Assembly (NCBI GenBank): GCA_037144075.1
Contig: JBAWXM010000154.1
Location: 1 to 11,421, forward strand
Reading direction: 5' to 3'
DNA: 11,421 nucleotides
Origin: CAIPAT01 sp037144075
GTDB taxonomy: Bacteria; Verrucomicrobiota; Lentisphaeria; Victivallales; Victivallaceae
The notes beneath the pieces were generated by a model. The model saw nothing but the letters and a program-made list of their open reading frames with translations, had not been told where the DNA came from and did no database searches. The position numbers and the translations under genes were made by a program. This document shows, in pieces, positions 1 through 6,575 of the stretch. Numbering within the stretch: position 1 is the stretch's first letter; the number at the start of each line of letters is the position of its first letter.

Positions 1-1049
1 CTTTGCCCCGAATATTTGCCTTCCCTGATCGGCTGCCACCACCAGGCATTGTTCAAATACCATTCAATGGTTTTGCGCATCCCTGAATCAAAATCTTCAG
101 CAGGCTGCCAGCCGAGCTGGTCTTTCAATTTTGAGGCGTCAATTGCATAGCGTTTGTCGTGTCCCGGCCGGTCCTGCACGAACTTAATCAAATCGCGGTA
201 TGTCGTCAATCCTGAAACTCTGCGTTCCGGCGCAAGTTTATCCAGAGTATCGCAGATGGCGTAAGTCACTTCCAGGTTTGTCCGTTCATTATTGCCTCCG
301 ACATTATATGTTTCTCCAGGAATGCCCTTTTCCAATACAAGATGCAGCGCTTTGGCGTGATCTTCTACATACAGCCAGTCGCGTATATTGTCGCCGCGCC
401 CGTATACGGGCAGGGGGAGCCCGTGCAAAGCATTGAGAATCATCAGTGGTATAAGTTTCTCCGGGAAATGATATGGTCCGTAATTGTTTGAACAGTTTGT
501 GATTAAGACCGGAAGTCCGTAAGTATGAAACCAGGCCATGACCAGGTGGTCGCTGGACGCTTTGCTTGCGGAATATGGCGAGCGCGGATCATAAGGCGTG
601 GTCTCGGTAAAGTATCCTTCCGGCCCCAGGCTGCCGTATACTTCATCAGTGGAGATATGCTGGAAACGGAAATTCTTTCTTTCAGTTTCCGCAAGCGTCA
701 GCCAGTATTCTCTGGCAATCTGCAGCAGGGTCGCGGTTCCGACGATATTGGTTTGAATGAATTCCATCGGACCGTCTATCGAACGGTCAACATGTGACTC
801 TGCCGCCAGATGCATTATCACGTCCGGTTTGAATTCAGCGAATATTTTCTCCACGGCTGAACGGTCACAAATATCCGCCTGCACGAATCTGTAGCGCGGA
901 CTGCCGCTGATTTCATTCAGGCTTTCCAGGCATCCTGCATAAGTAAGTTTGTCGAGATTCAGCACCTGCCAGCCGGTTGTTTTAATTAAATGCCGGATCA
1001 AGGCCGAGCCAATGAAACCGGCGCCGCCGGTGATGATAATTTTTTTCAT
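1..1049 (-). CDS. rfbB: dTDP-glucose 4,6-dehydratase, C-terminus cut by window edge
   Basis: Cytoplasmic NAD-dependent enzyme that converts dTDP-glucose to dTDP-4-keto-6-deoxyglucose, the branch point to rhamnose and other deoxysugars of surface polysaccharides. I translated 349 residues from the ATG at 1049; the family is about 350-360 residues, so only a few C-terminal residues lie beyond base 1. Visible landmarks are the Rossmann motif GGAGFIG (8-14), LAAESHVDRS (81-90), the catalytic triplet STDEVYG with Thr134-Asp135-Glu136, and the short-chain dehydrogenase YSASK pair (Tyr159, Lys163). The Asp-Glu pair after Thr separates it from UDP-glucose epimerases. It lies 27 nt downstream of the sugar dehydrogenase gene on the same strand, so it is probably the third gene of that operon. 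No clear Shine-Dalgarno precedes the ATG, which suggests translational coupling. The family call is firm. Confidence 0.95.
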   Translation of the reverse strand, partial: MKKIIITGGAGFIGSALIRHLIKTTGWQVLNLDKLTYAGCLESLNEISGSPRYRFVQADICDRSAVEKIFAEFKPDVIMHLAAESHVDRSIDGPMEFIQTNIVGTATLLQIAREYWLTLAETERKNFRFQHISTDEVYGSLGPEGYFTETTPYDPRSPYSASKASSDHLVMAWFHTYGLPVLITNCSNNYGPYHFPEKLIPLMILNALHGLPLPVYGRGDNIRDWLYVEDHAKALHLVLEKGIPGETYNVGGNNERTNLEVTYAICDTLDKLAPERRVSGLTTYRDLIKFVQDRPGHDKRYAIDASKLKDQLGWQPAEDFDSGMRKTIEWYLNNAWWWQPIREGKYSGQ

Positions 1050-1076
1050 AATGGTGAACTTGCTTTAAATAATGTC

Positions 1077-2378
1077 TTACAGCCTGCCATCGACAATTTC
1101 TTTCGGGAGAACTCCCTTTATATCGTAAATGACCAGATTCGCTTTATTAAAGTGGCTGTAGTCCAGTTCTTTGAACTGTCGATGAGCTACCGCCAGTATT
1201 ACCGCGTCATAGTTGCCTTTCATTGTTTTCAGCACATCGCGGCTCTTAATTAACTCAATGCCGTATTCATGTCTTACGTCTTCGGCATTTGCCCATGGAT
1301 CGTAAACATCAATCATAATGCCGAATTCCTGGAGTCCGCGGTAAACGTCAACAACCCTGGAATTGCGGATATCCGGACAGTTTTCCTTGAATGTCATGCC
1401 CAGCAGCAGTATCCGGCTGTCCCTGATGGTGTGACCTTTGCGGATCATCAGCTTGACGACTTCCCCGGCAACATAGTTTCCCATCCCGTCATTGAGACGG
1501 CGTCCTGACAAAATTATTTCAGGATGATAACCTAGAGATTCCGCCTTGTGAGTTAGGTAATAAGGGTCAACCCCGATGCAGTGTCCGCCGACCAGCCCCG
1601 GACGGAACGGCAGAAAGTTCCATTTCGTGCCGGCGGCTTCCAGTACCTGGGTTGTATCAATGCCGATAAGTTTGAATATCTTGGACAGTTCGTTGACAAA
1701 TGCGATATTAATGTCGCGCTGCGAATTTTCGATCACTTTTGCTGCTTCCGCTACTTTTATACTGGCAGCGTTGTGCGTGCCTGCTTTTATAATGCTGGAG
1801 TAAAGAGCATCGACGGCTTTCGCCGCTTCAGGCGTTGAGCCGCTGGTGATTTTCAGAATTTTGGTCAGAGTGTGTTCTTTATCCCCCGGATTGATGCGTT
1901 CCGGACTGTAACCGCAGAAGAAATCAGTATTGAATTTCAGTCCGCTGAATTTCTCCAGTACCGGTACGCATTCTTCTTCTGTGCAGCCTGGATAAACCGT
2001 GCTTTCATATACAACGATACAGCCCGGAGACATGATTTTGCCGACGGTCTCGCTGGCCTTATATAACGGGGTAAGGTCCGGCTGGTTATACTTGTCAACC
2101 GGTGTAGGCACGGTTACGATGTAAATGTCGCGTCCTCTTAATTTCTCCGGACTGGTGGCATAAGTCAGGCGGCTTGCCGCCGCCAGTTCTTCAGCGGTGG
2201 TTTCCAGAGTACTGTCCTGCCCGGCCATTAACGCCTTGATTCTGCGTTCATTTATATCAAACCCGACCGTATCATAATGCTTTCCATATTCAACTGCCAG
2301 CGGCAAACCGACATAGCCCAGTCCGACAATGGCCAGCTTCAGTTCGCCAGATGATATTTTACCACAGACATCATTCAT
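1077..2378 (-). CDS. tviB: UDP-N-acetylhexosamine 6-dehydrogenase (TviB/WbpO type)
   Basis: Member of the UDP-glucose/GDP-mannose dehydrogenase family, 433 residues. It oxidises C6 of a UDP-N-acetylhexosamine to the uronic acid in two NAD-dependent steps. Landmarks in order: NAD-binding GLGYVGLP (19-26), VTVPTP (88-93), YESTVYPGCTEEE (124-136), the EAAKVIEN helix with Lys214 and Asn218, the FLPFRPGLVGGHCIGVDPYY block with the nucleophile Cys267, and the C-terminal Rossmann half beginning near SRILLLGMTFKENCPDIRNS (321-340). This arrangement resembles Salmonella Vi-antigen TviB and Pseudomonas WbpO more than plain UDP-glucose dehydrogenase. The substrate is therefore inferred as UDP-GlcNAc or UDP-GalNAc. 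The adjacent epimerase gene, 26 nt upstream, supports this. The start is preceded by a G-rich stretch (GGCGGGG). WecC-like ManNAc dehydrogenase is a less likely alternative. Confidence 0.9.
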   Translation of the reverse strand: MNDVCGKISSGELKLAIVGLGYVGLPLAVEYGKHYDTVGFDINERRIKALMAGQDSTLETTAEELAAASRLTYATSPEKLRGRDIYIVTVPTPVDKYNQPDLTPLYKASETVGKIMSPGCIVVYESTVYPGCTEEECVPVLEKFSGLKFNTDFFCGYSPERINPGDKEHTLTKILKITSGSTPEAAKAVDALYSSIIKAGTHNAASIKVAEAAKVIENSQRDINIAFVNELSKIFKLIGIDTTQVLEAAGTKWNFLPFRPGLVGGHCIGVDPYYLTHKAESLGYHPEIILSGRRLNDGMGNYVAGEVVKLMIRKGHTIRDSRILLLGMTFKENCPDIRNSRVVDVYRGLQEFGIMIDVYDPWANAEDVRHEYGIELIKSRDVLKTMKGNYDAVILAVAHRQFKELDYSHFNKANLVIYDIKGVLPKEIVDGRL

Positions 2379-2404
2379 TTCCCCGCCACTTTCTAGTTAG
2401 ATGG

Positions 2405-3412
2405 TTAATTATTTGTTACTGATTCGGAGTGAAAATTCTGCCAGTACCATTCGGCTGTTTCAGCAAGACCGGCGTTAATGTTGAACTCCGGCTTGTAGCC
2501 TAAAAGATTTTTCGCCTTGTCTGTATTTGCCAGCGAATGCGGAATATCGCCAATCCGCTCAGTTCCGTAAACAGGTTCTATTTTTGAAATTTCTCCGTCA
2601 TGCCTGGACAGATTAGTTCTTATCGCAAGGAACAACTCATTTAAAGTTGTTTTAGCCCCGTAGGCAATATTGTAAACGGTATTTACCGCTTCAGGATTCT
2701 CAGCCAGCGCCGCCAGTTGATTGGCTTGTACAACATCAGAGATATAGGTGAAGTCACGGGAATGTGAGCCATCGCCATTTATTACCGGACTTTCATGCTT
2801 TATCAGCGAGACGAAAAACTTTGGAATGACTGCGGAGTAGGCCCCCAGCGGATCCTGGCGTTTGCCATATACATTGAAATAGCGCAACCCGATAGTTTGA
2901 ATCCCGTAAAGTTTGGAAAAATTATCCGCGAACAGTTCATTCACATATTTGGTGATAGCATACGGCGAGAGCGGTTTACCGATCACATTTTCTACTTTTG
3001 GCAGTGACTTGCTGTCACCGTAAGTTGAACTGCTTGCTGCATAAACAAAACGTTTTACCCTTGCATCGCGCGCCGCTGTCAGCATATTTAAAGATCCCAT
3101 AATATTAACTTCAGCGCTGGTAATCGGGTCTTTAATGGAGCGCGGCACTGAACCCAGCGCAGCCTGATGCAGTACATAGTCAATCCCGTCGCATGCCTGC
3201 CTGCAGACATCAAGGCGTCGGATATCGCCTTCAATCAGTCTGAAGTTTCTGTCATTAACGAAGTTCGCGATATTCTCTTTTTTGCCGGTTGCAAAATTAT
3301 CAAGACAAACTACTTCATTATTTTGGATTAACAGGTCTTCAATAAGATTGGAGCCGATAAAGCCGGCGCCTCCGGTTACAAGCACTCTGCTGTTTTGCAA
3401 TTTGTTTTTCAT
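2405..3412 (-). CDS. tviC: UDP-N-acetylglucosamine 4-epimerase (WbpP/TviC type)
   Basis: Extended short-chain dehydrogenase of 335 residues that interconverts the gluco and galacto forms of UDP-HexNAc (or its uronate) through a bound-NAD 4-keto intermediate. It shows the Rossmann motif GGAGFIG (14-20), the HQAALGSVPRS stretch (82-92), a catalytic serine segment AASSSTYGD (125-133), the YAITK Tyr151/Lys155 pair, RYFNVYGKRQDPLGAYSAV (177-195), and NGDGSHSRDFTYI (212-224). The SSSTYGD plus RQDP...GAY combination is typical of the WbpP/TviC group, which prefers N-acetylated substrates. With the next gene it should yield UDP-GalNAcA. It is the first gene of a three-gene operon with a long leader (3413 to about 3551). 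There is no strong Shine-Dalgarno next to the ATG. The start is supported by the N-terminal spacing to the nucleotide-binding motif. Confidence 0.9.
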   Translation of the reverse strand: MKNKLQNSRVLVTGGAGFIGSNLIEDLLIQNNEVVCLDNFATGKKENIANFVNDRNFRLIEGDIRRLDVCRQACDGIDYVLHQAALGSVPRSIKDPITSAEVNIMGSLNMLTAARDARVKRFVYAASSSTYGDSKSLPKVENVIGKPLSPYAITKYVNELFADNFSKLYGIQTIGLRYFNVYGKRQDPLGAYSAVIPKFFVSLIKHESPVINGDGSHSRDFTYISDVVQANQLAALAENPEAVNTVYNIAYGAKTTLNELFLAIRTNLSRHDGEISKIEPVYGTERIGDIPHSLANTDKAKNLLGYKPEFNINAGLAETAEWYWQNFHSESVTNN

Positions 3413-3472
3413 GTTGATGTATAGCTTAATATTTAGTGTGTTTACGCATTATTTACCTAAAGCGCCGCCCCG

Positions 3473-3499
3473 TCACTTGCATTCCACAAGTAACTCCAT
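3473..3499 (-). CDS. Possible leader peptide upstream of tviC (8 codons)
   Basis: The predicted tviC leader contains an ATG at 3499 preceded by AGGAAA (3511-3506) with 6 nt between. It opens an 8-codon frame reading MELLVECK and ends with TGA at 3473. The ribosome-binding site is better than the one before tviC itself, which is why I list it. Such short frames also arise by chance in a 140-nt leader, the codons show no run of one amino acid that would suggest classical attenuation, and no terminator hairpin with a U-run follows. Treat it as a weak candidate. Confidence 0.2.
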   Translation of the reverse strand: MELLVECK

Positions 3500-3557
3500 C
3501 GATGCTTTCCTGTTCAAGTTTATTTATGCAGTCTCAATTCAATTTTTATACAACGGT

Positions 3558-3586
3558 AATATACACTAGTAAGTGGAGGATTTCAA
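3558..3586 (-). promoter_or_regulatory. Sigma70-type promoter candidate for the tviC-tviB-rfbB operon
   Basis: On the minus strand a -35 box TTGAAA (3586-3581) is followed by a 17-bp spacer and a -10 box TATATT (3563-3558), preceded directly by TAGTG. Predicted transcription would begin near 3551, leaving about 140 nt of leader before the tviC ATG at 3412. The spacing is ideal and no competing box pair is as good in this spacer. It is a prediction from sequence alone. Confidence 0.6.
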
Positions 3587-3614
3587 TTTTTCTTACTAAT
3601 TCAGAACACAATTC

Positions 3615-3633
3615 AAGCAATTGGCAATTGCCT
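3615..3633. repeat. Short inverted repeat behind ispG
   Basis: Arms AAGCAATT (3615-3622) and AATTGCCT (3626-3633) can pair with one G-U wobble on the minus-strand RNA, with a 3-nt loop. It lies about 75 nt beyond the ispG stop. No U-run follows on the minus strand, so it is not a typical intrinsic terminator. It could be a transcript-end stabilising hairpin or chance in AT-rich DNA. TCAAGCAATT at 3613-3622 recurs at 3668-3677. Confidence 0.35.
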
Positions 3634-3705
3634 GGATACTTCTCTCTCAATTTAGCCGGACATAAAATCAAGCAATTATGAGTTTTAAATTTAAAAAAAT
3701 ACCGG

Positions 3706-4803
3706 TTATTCTGCGCTGCGGATAAGCTCTTCTTTAAAGCGGTCAAATCCTGCGGCTTCGGAAAATTTGCCGATGATTTTGCCGTGCTTAAACAATACTA
3801 TTTGTTTCCTGCCGCCGGCAATTCCCAGGTCAGCGTCTCTGGCTTCGCCCGGACCATTAACCGCACAGCCCATTACGGCAAGTTTTTTCAGCTTAATCTT
3901 TTTTCCTGAATTTTTGATGTCGGAAACCAGTCTTTCAACTTTTTCCGCCAGCTTGATCAGGTCAATCTCTGTTCTGCCGCAAGTCGGGCAGGAAATAATG
4001 TCTGGTTCCGCTGTGCGCAGTCCGCAGCTTTCAAGAATTCTGACGGCGGTAATGATTTCTTCCAGCGGATTAGCGGTGAGGCTGACACGAAGCGTGTCGC
4101 CGATGCCTTCCAGCAGCAGTGTGCCGATTCCAACTGAAGATTTGACGATTCCGCGACCGGGAGTTCCTGCTTCGGTAACGCCGATATGCAGAGGATAATC
4201 TGAAATCGCCGAAAAATGGCGGTATGCCGCGACCGTGACCGGAACATCGGAGGCTTTAAGTGAAACTTTTATTTGACGGAACCCATATTGCTCCAAGATC
4301 GCACACTGCTCGAGCGCACTGTCCACCAGCGCTTCGCATAAAGCCTCTTCACGCGACAAGCCTTTGCGTAATTTTTCTTCAATAAAACCTGTCTTGAGGC
4401 TGCCTGAATTGGCCCCGGTACGGATTGGAATCCCTGCTTCGCCGGCTTTTTCAGCAACCACTCTGACTTTTGCCGCATCTCCGATATTGCCGGGATTGAG
4501 GCGGATGCCGTGAATGCCCGCGCTGATCGCCCCCAGCGCCAGGCGGTAGTCAAAATGAATGTCGCCGATAACGGGGATCGGGCTGTTTTTTATAATATCG
4601 GGCAGGGCCTCAACTGCTTGCTTGTCGGGGACGGCCACCCGGATAATCTCACAGCCGGCGGCGGCAAGCGCCTGGATTTGGCTCAGGGTGGCGGCTGCAT
4701 CCCCCGTGTCGGTATTGGTCATGGATTGGATCGAGACCGGAGCGCCGCCGCCAATAGTCAGCTTATCTAGCTTTATCTGCCTTGTTGTCCGTCTTTCCGG
4801 CAT
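3706..4803 (-). CDS. ispG: 4-hydroxy-3-methylbut-2-en-1-yl diphosphate synthase (IspG/GcpE)
   Basis: Cytoplasmic [4Fe-4S] enzyme of the MEP isoprenoid pathway that reductively opens MEcPP to HMBPP. From the ATG at 4803 it has 365 residues, matching the short bacterial form of about 360-375. Seen in order: the SIQSMTNTDT start of the TIM barrel (24-33), DIHFDYRLAL (81-90), RLNPGNIGD (101-109), VSLKASDV (180-187), HIGVTEAGT (206-214), EGIGDTLRVSL (232-242), and the cluster ligands Cys272 and Cys275 (SCPTCGR) with Cys313 in MGCAVNGPGEA, including Glu320. The frame is open up to an ATG at 4863, which would add 20 Lys/Arg/Gln-rich residues unlike the family N-terminus. I prefer 4803 because the conserved region begins just after it and GAAGAGA lies upstream. 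It still overlaps the rseP 3' end by 41 nt, implying translational coupling. It is the last gene of the folE-to-ispG cluster. Confidence 0.96.
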   Translation of the reverse strand: MPERRTTRQIKLDKLTIGGGAPVSIQSMTNTDTGDAAATLSQIQALAAAGCEIIRVAVPDKQAVEALPDIIKNSPIPVIGDIHFDYRLALGAISAGIHGIRLNPGNIGDAAKVRVVAEKAGEAGIPIRTGANSGSLKTGFIEEKLRKGLSREEALCEALVDSALEQCAILEQYGFRQIKVSLKASDVPVTVAAYRHFSAISDYPLHIGVTEAGTPGRGIVKSSVGIGTLLLEGIGDTLRVSLTANPLEEIITAVRILESCGLRTAEPDIISCPTCGRTEIDLIKLAEKVERLVSDIKNSGKKIKLKKLAVMGCAVNGPGEARDADLGIAGGRKQIVLFKHGKIIGKFSEAAGFDRFKEELIRSAE

Positions 4804-6538
4804 CTTTTGTCTCTTCTGTTTTGACGCTTGCTGAAGAATTATTTTTCTGTGCTTGGGAAACATCCTTCTCCGCCGCGATTACAGCCTGCGGAGTCCCCTG
4901 TATTCCGTTATTTTCCTTTTCCGGAACAAAACGCATTACGTCGTAGAATGTTACATATACCATCAGCATGATAAGCAGTGAGACGAATAAAAAGGTTAAA
5001 GTCTTTACGATTATTTCCGGCACCGGCCGGCGAAGAGTCATTTCAATTCCGGCCAGCAGCATATGTCCGCCGTCAAGCACCGGCAACGGCATCAGGTTGA
5101 AGATGGCCAGAGCGAAGGAAATTATAACCACGAAATATATACCCAGTAAAAACGATCCGTAATATACGGAAATGAAGATGGTGCGCCCCAGACCGATCGG
5201 GCCGCTGAGATTGCTGAATTTCAATGTGCTGCCTTCCTGGGTCAGGCCGGCTTTCTGGGATACCCCGTAAATTATTCCGCGCAGCGATTTATAGCTGAGA
5301 TCAATCACTCTGATGAACTGTTCCACCGGAGATGGATAATCAATTACGGTCATTCGCACCCCGATAGTGAAATGCTGAATGTGCTTTGACTGGAGTGTTA
5401 CATCATAAGTCTTGTCGCCGCGTTTCAGCGAAAGCTTAAAGGGTTTATCTTCCTGTACTGCCACCAGCTTTCTGAAATCATCGATATTGGCAACAGGAGA
5501 TCCGTTCAGCTTCTGTATCACGTCGCCAGGCAGAATACCCGCTTTTTCCGCCGGAAAGTTTTTGACAACATTGGTTATTTCCAGCGGAGGATTCACTTTA
5601 TAAGTAATTCCAATCAGATAGATTTTTTTCTGATCTTCAGGAACATCTTTGTTCAGTTCAGGTTTGAACCCTTTGATTTCGACAGTATTCTCGCCGCGTT
5701 TCAATTTCAGATTTACAACATGGTCTTCAAGTAAATCAATAATATACTGGAATTCCTCAAAACTAGATACTTTCGCGCCGTTTATCTCCAGCAGAATATC
5801 TCCATCCAGGACTCCAGCTTTTTCTGCCGGAGAGCCCTTCTCCGGGAAAAGCGTTATTGGAATTCGCGGCGAGAAAAATGGCCACGCAATATTTTCTTTC
5901 TTCAGGCTGCCTGGACTGTTGGGATTCTCTTTAGGAACATAACTTACAGTTTGCCTGCCGCCGTTGCGCTCAACTTCCAAATCCACCTTGCCGACGGCAA
6001 AGAGAATTTTCTGTACAAAATCATTCCAGGTACAGTAAAATTTACTGCCGTTGATTTTGATAATGGCGTCATTTTCTCTCAGACCTGCCGCATATTCGGG
6101 GCTGACTTTCTCGATGGAGTCGACAACAATCGAGCGCATTTTAGGGGAATCCTGCGGAATCCCCCATATCCACACTACGCAGCCCAGAATCAGTCCGAAA
6201 AGAATATTGAAAAACGGTCCGGAAAACGCGGTAACCATTCTGTCAAACGGCTTTGCCGGCGGCAGTTCCACACCGTCTTCGGTTTTGGCGATAGAGGTGG
6301 TGTCGATTTGCGGCAGGTCAACATAACCGCCGAACGGCAGCCAGCCGAGCCGGTATTCGACGCCGCCGATTTTTTTGCTCCATATTTTTCTGAATCCCAG
6401 GGAGAACGCTACAATGTGCAGACCGCGCCATTTGGCTGCCAGAAAGTGTCCTAGTTCATGGATGAAGATGCAAAAGCCTAAAAAGAAACCCATGAACAAA
6501 AATGCTCCAATAACGCGCAGTATATTCTCTATATCCAT
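4763..6538 (-). CDS. rseP: RseP-family site-2 protease with three PDZ domains
   Basis: Intramembrane zinc metalloprotease that cuts membrane-anchored anti-sigma factors and signal-peptide remnants. At 591 residues it is clearly longer than E. coli RseP (about 450). The first membrane helix holds the zinc motif HELGH (27-31). Next come the GxxxG-type loop GWLPFGGYVDLP (65-76), a second helix (about 103-126), three PDZ-like domains (about 136-200, 225-290, 315-382), a third helix (about 455-480), NLMPLPVLDGGH with zinc ligand Asp489, and a last helix (about 510-532). The PDZ cores SPEYAAGLRENDAI, SPAEKAGVLDGDIL and FPAEKAGILPGDVI align with each other, so the third domain is a real extra repeat. 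A 55-residue hydrophilic Lys/Ala/Asp/Asn-rich tail (537-591) follows. GGAG with a 4-nt spacer supports the ATG at 6538. It lies between dxr and ispG, a common arrangement in bacteria. Confidence 0.94.
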   Translation of the reverse strand: MDIENILRVIGAFLFMGFFLGFCIFIHELGHFLAAKWRGLHIVAFSLGFRKIWSKKIGGVEYRLGWLPFGGYVDLPQIDTTSIAKTEDGVELPPAKPFDRMVTAFSGPFFNILFGLILGCVVWIWGIPQDSPKMRSIVVDSIEKVSPEYAAGLRENDAIIKINGSKFYCTWNDFVQKILFAVGKVDLEVERNGGRQTVSYVPKENPNSPGSLKKENIAWPFFSPRIPITLFPEKGSPAEKAGVLDGDILLEINGAKVSSFEEFQYIIDLLEDHVVNLKLKRGENTVEIKGFKPELNKDVPEDQKKIYLIGITYKVNPPLEITNVVKNFPAEKAGILPGDVIQKLNGSPVANIDDFRKLVAVQEDKPFKLSLKRGDKTYDVTLQSKHIQHFTIGVRMTVIDYPSPVEQFIRVIDLSYKSLRGIIYGVSQKAGLTQEGSTLKFSNLSGPIGLGRTIFISVYYGSFLLGIYFVVIISFALAIFNLMPLPVLDGGHMLLAGIEMTLRRPVPEIIVKTLTFLFVSLLIMLMVYVTFYDVMRFVPEKENNGIQGTPQAVIAAEKDVSQAQKNNSSASVKTEETKDAGKTDNKADKAR

Positions 6539-6575
6539 AATTCTCCGTTGAGGTTAATATTCTTCTAATTTGATA

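Larger units (their letters stand above)
3413..3705. other. AT-rich intergenic region: ispG 3' end and tviC leader
   Basis: This 293-bp spacer separates ispG from tviC, both on the minus strand. It holds a promoter candidate (3558-3586) and a transcribed leader of about 140 nt with a possible micro-ORF (3473-3499). It also contains two small hairpin-like palindromes (3615-3633, 3683-3696) and the direct repeat TTCAATTTTT (3538-3547 and 3582-3591). The longer open frames crossing it show no recognisable protein and extend into ispG out of frame, so I do not call a full gene. I see no convincing intrinsic terminator behind ispG. Confidence 0.7.

Noticed and set aside
3683..3708. Palindrome TTTTAAATTTAAAA right after ispG as a terminator
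   Set aside because: It is AT-only with no loop and no GC stem. It would not form a stable terminator hairpin.
3546..3746. 66-codon minus-strand frame behind ispG
   Set aside because: It overlaps the ispG 3' end out of frame, has no ribosome site or recognisable motif, and lies in AT-rich spacer.
3767..4198. 143-codon plus-strand frame
   Set aside because: It is antisense to the well-supported ispG, has Ser/Pro-rich shadow composition, and lacks a family signature.
5951..6454. 167-codon plus-strand frame
   Set aside because: It is antisense to the N-terminal half of rseP and has no ribosome site or domain. It is a shadow of the real gene.
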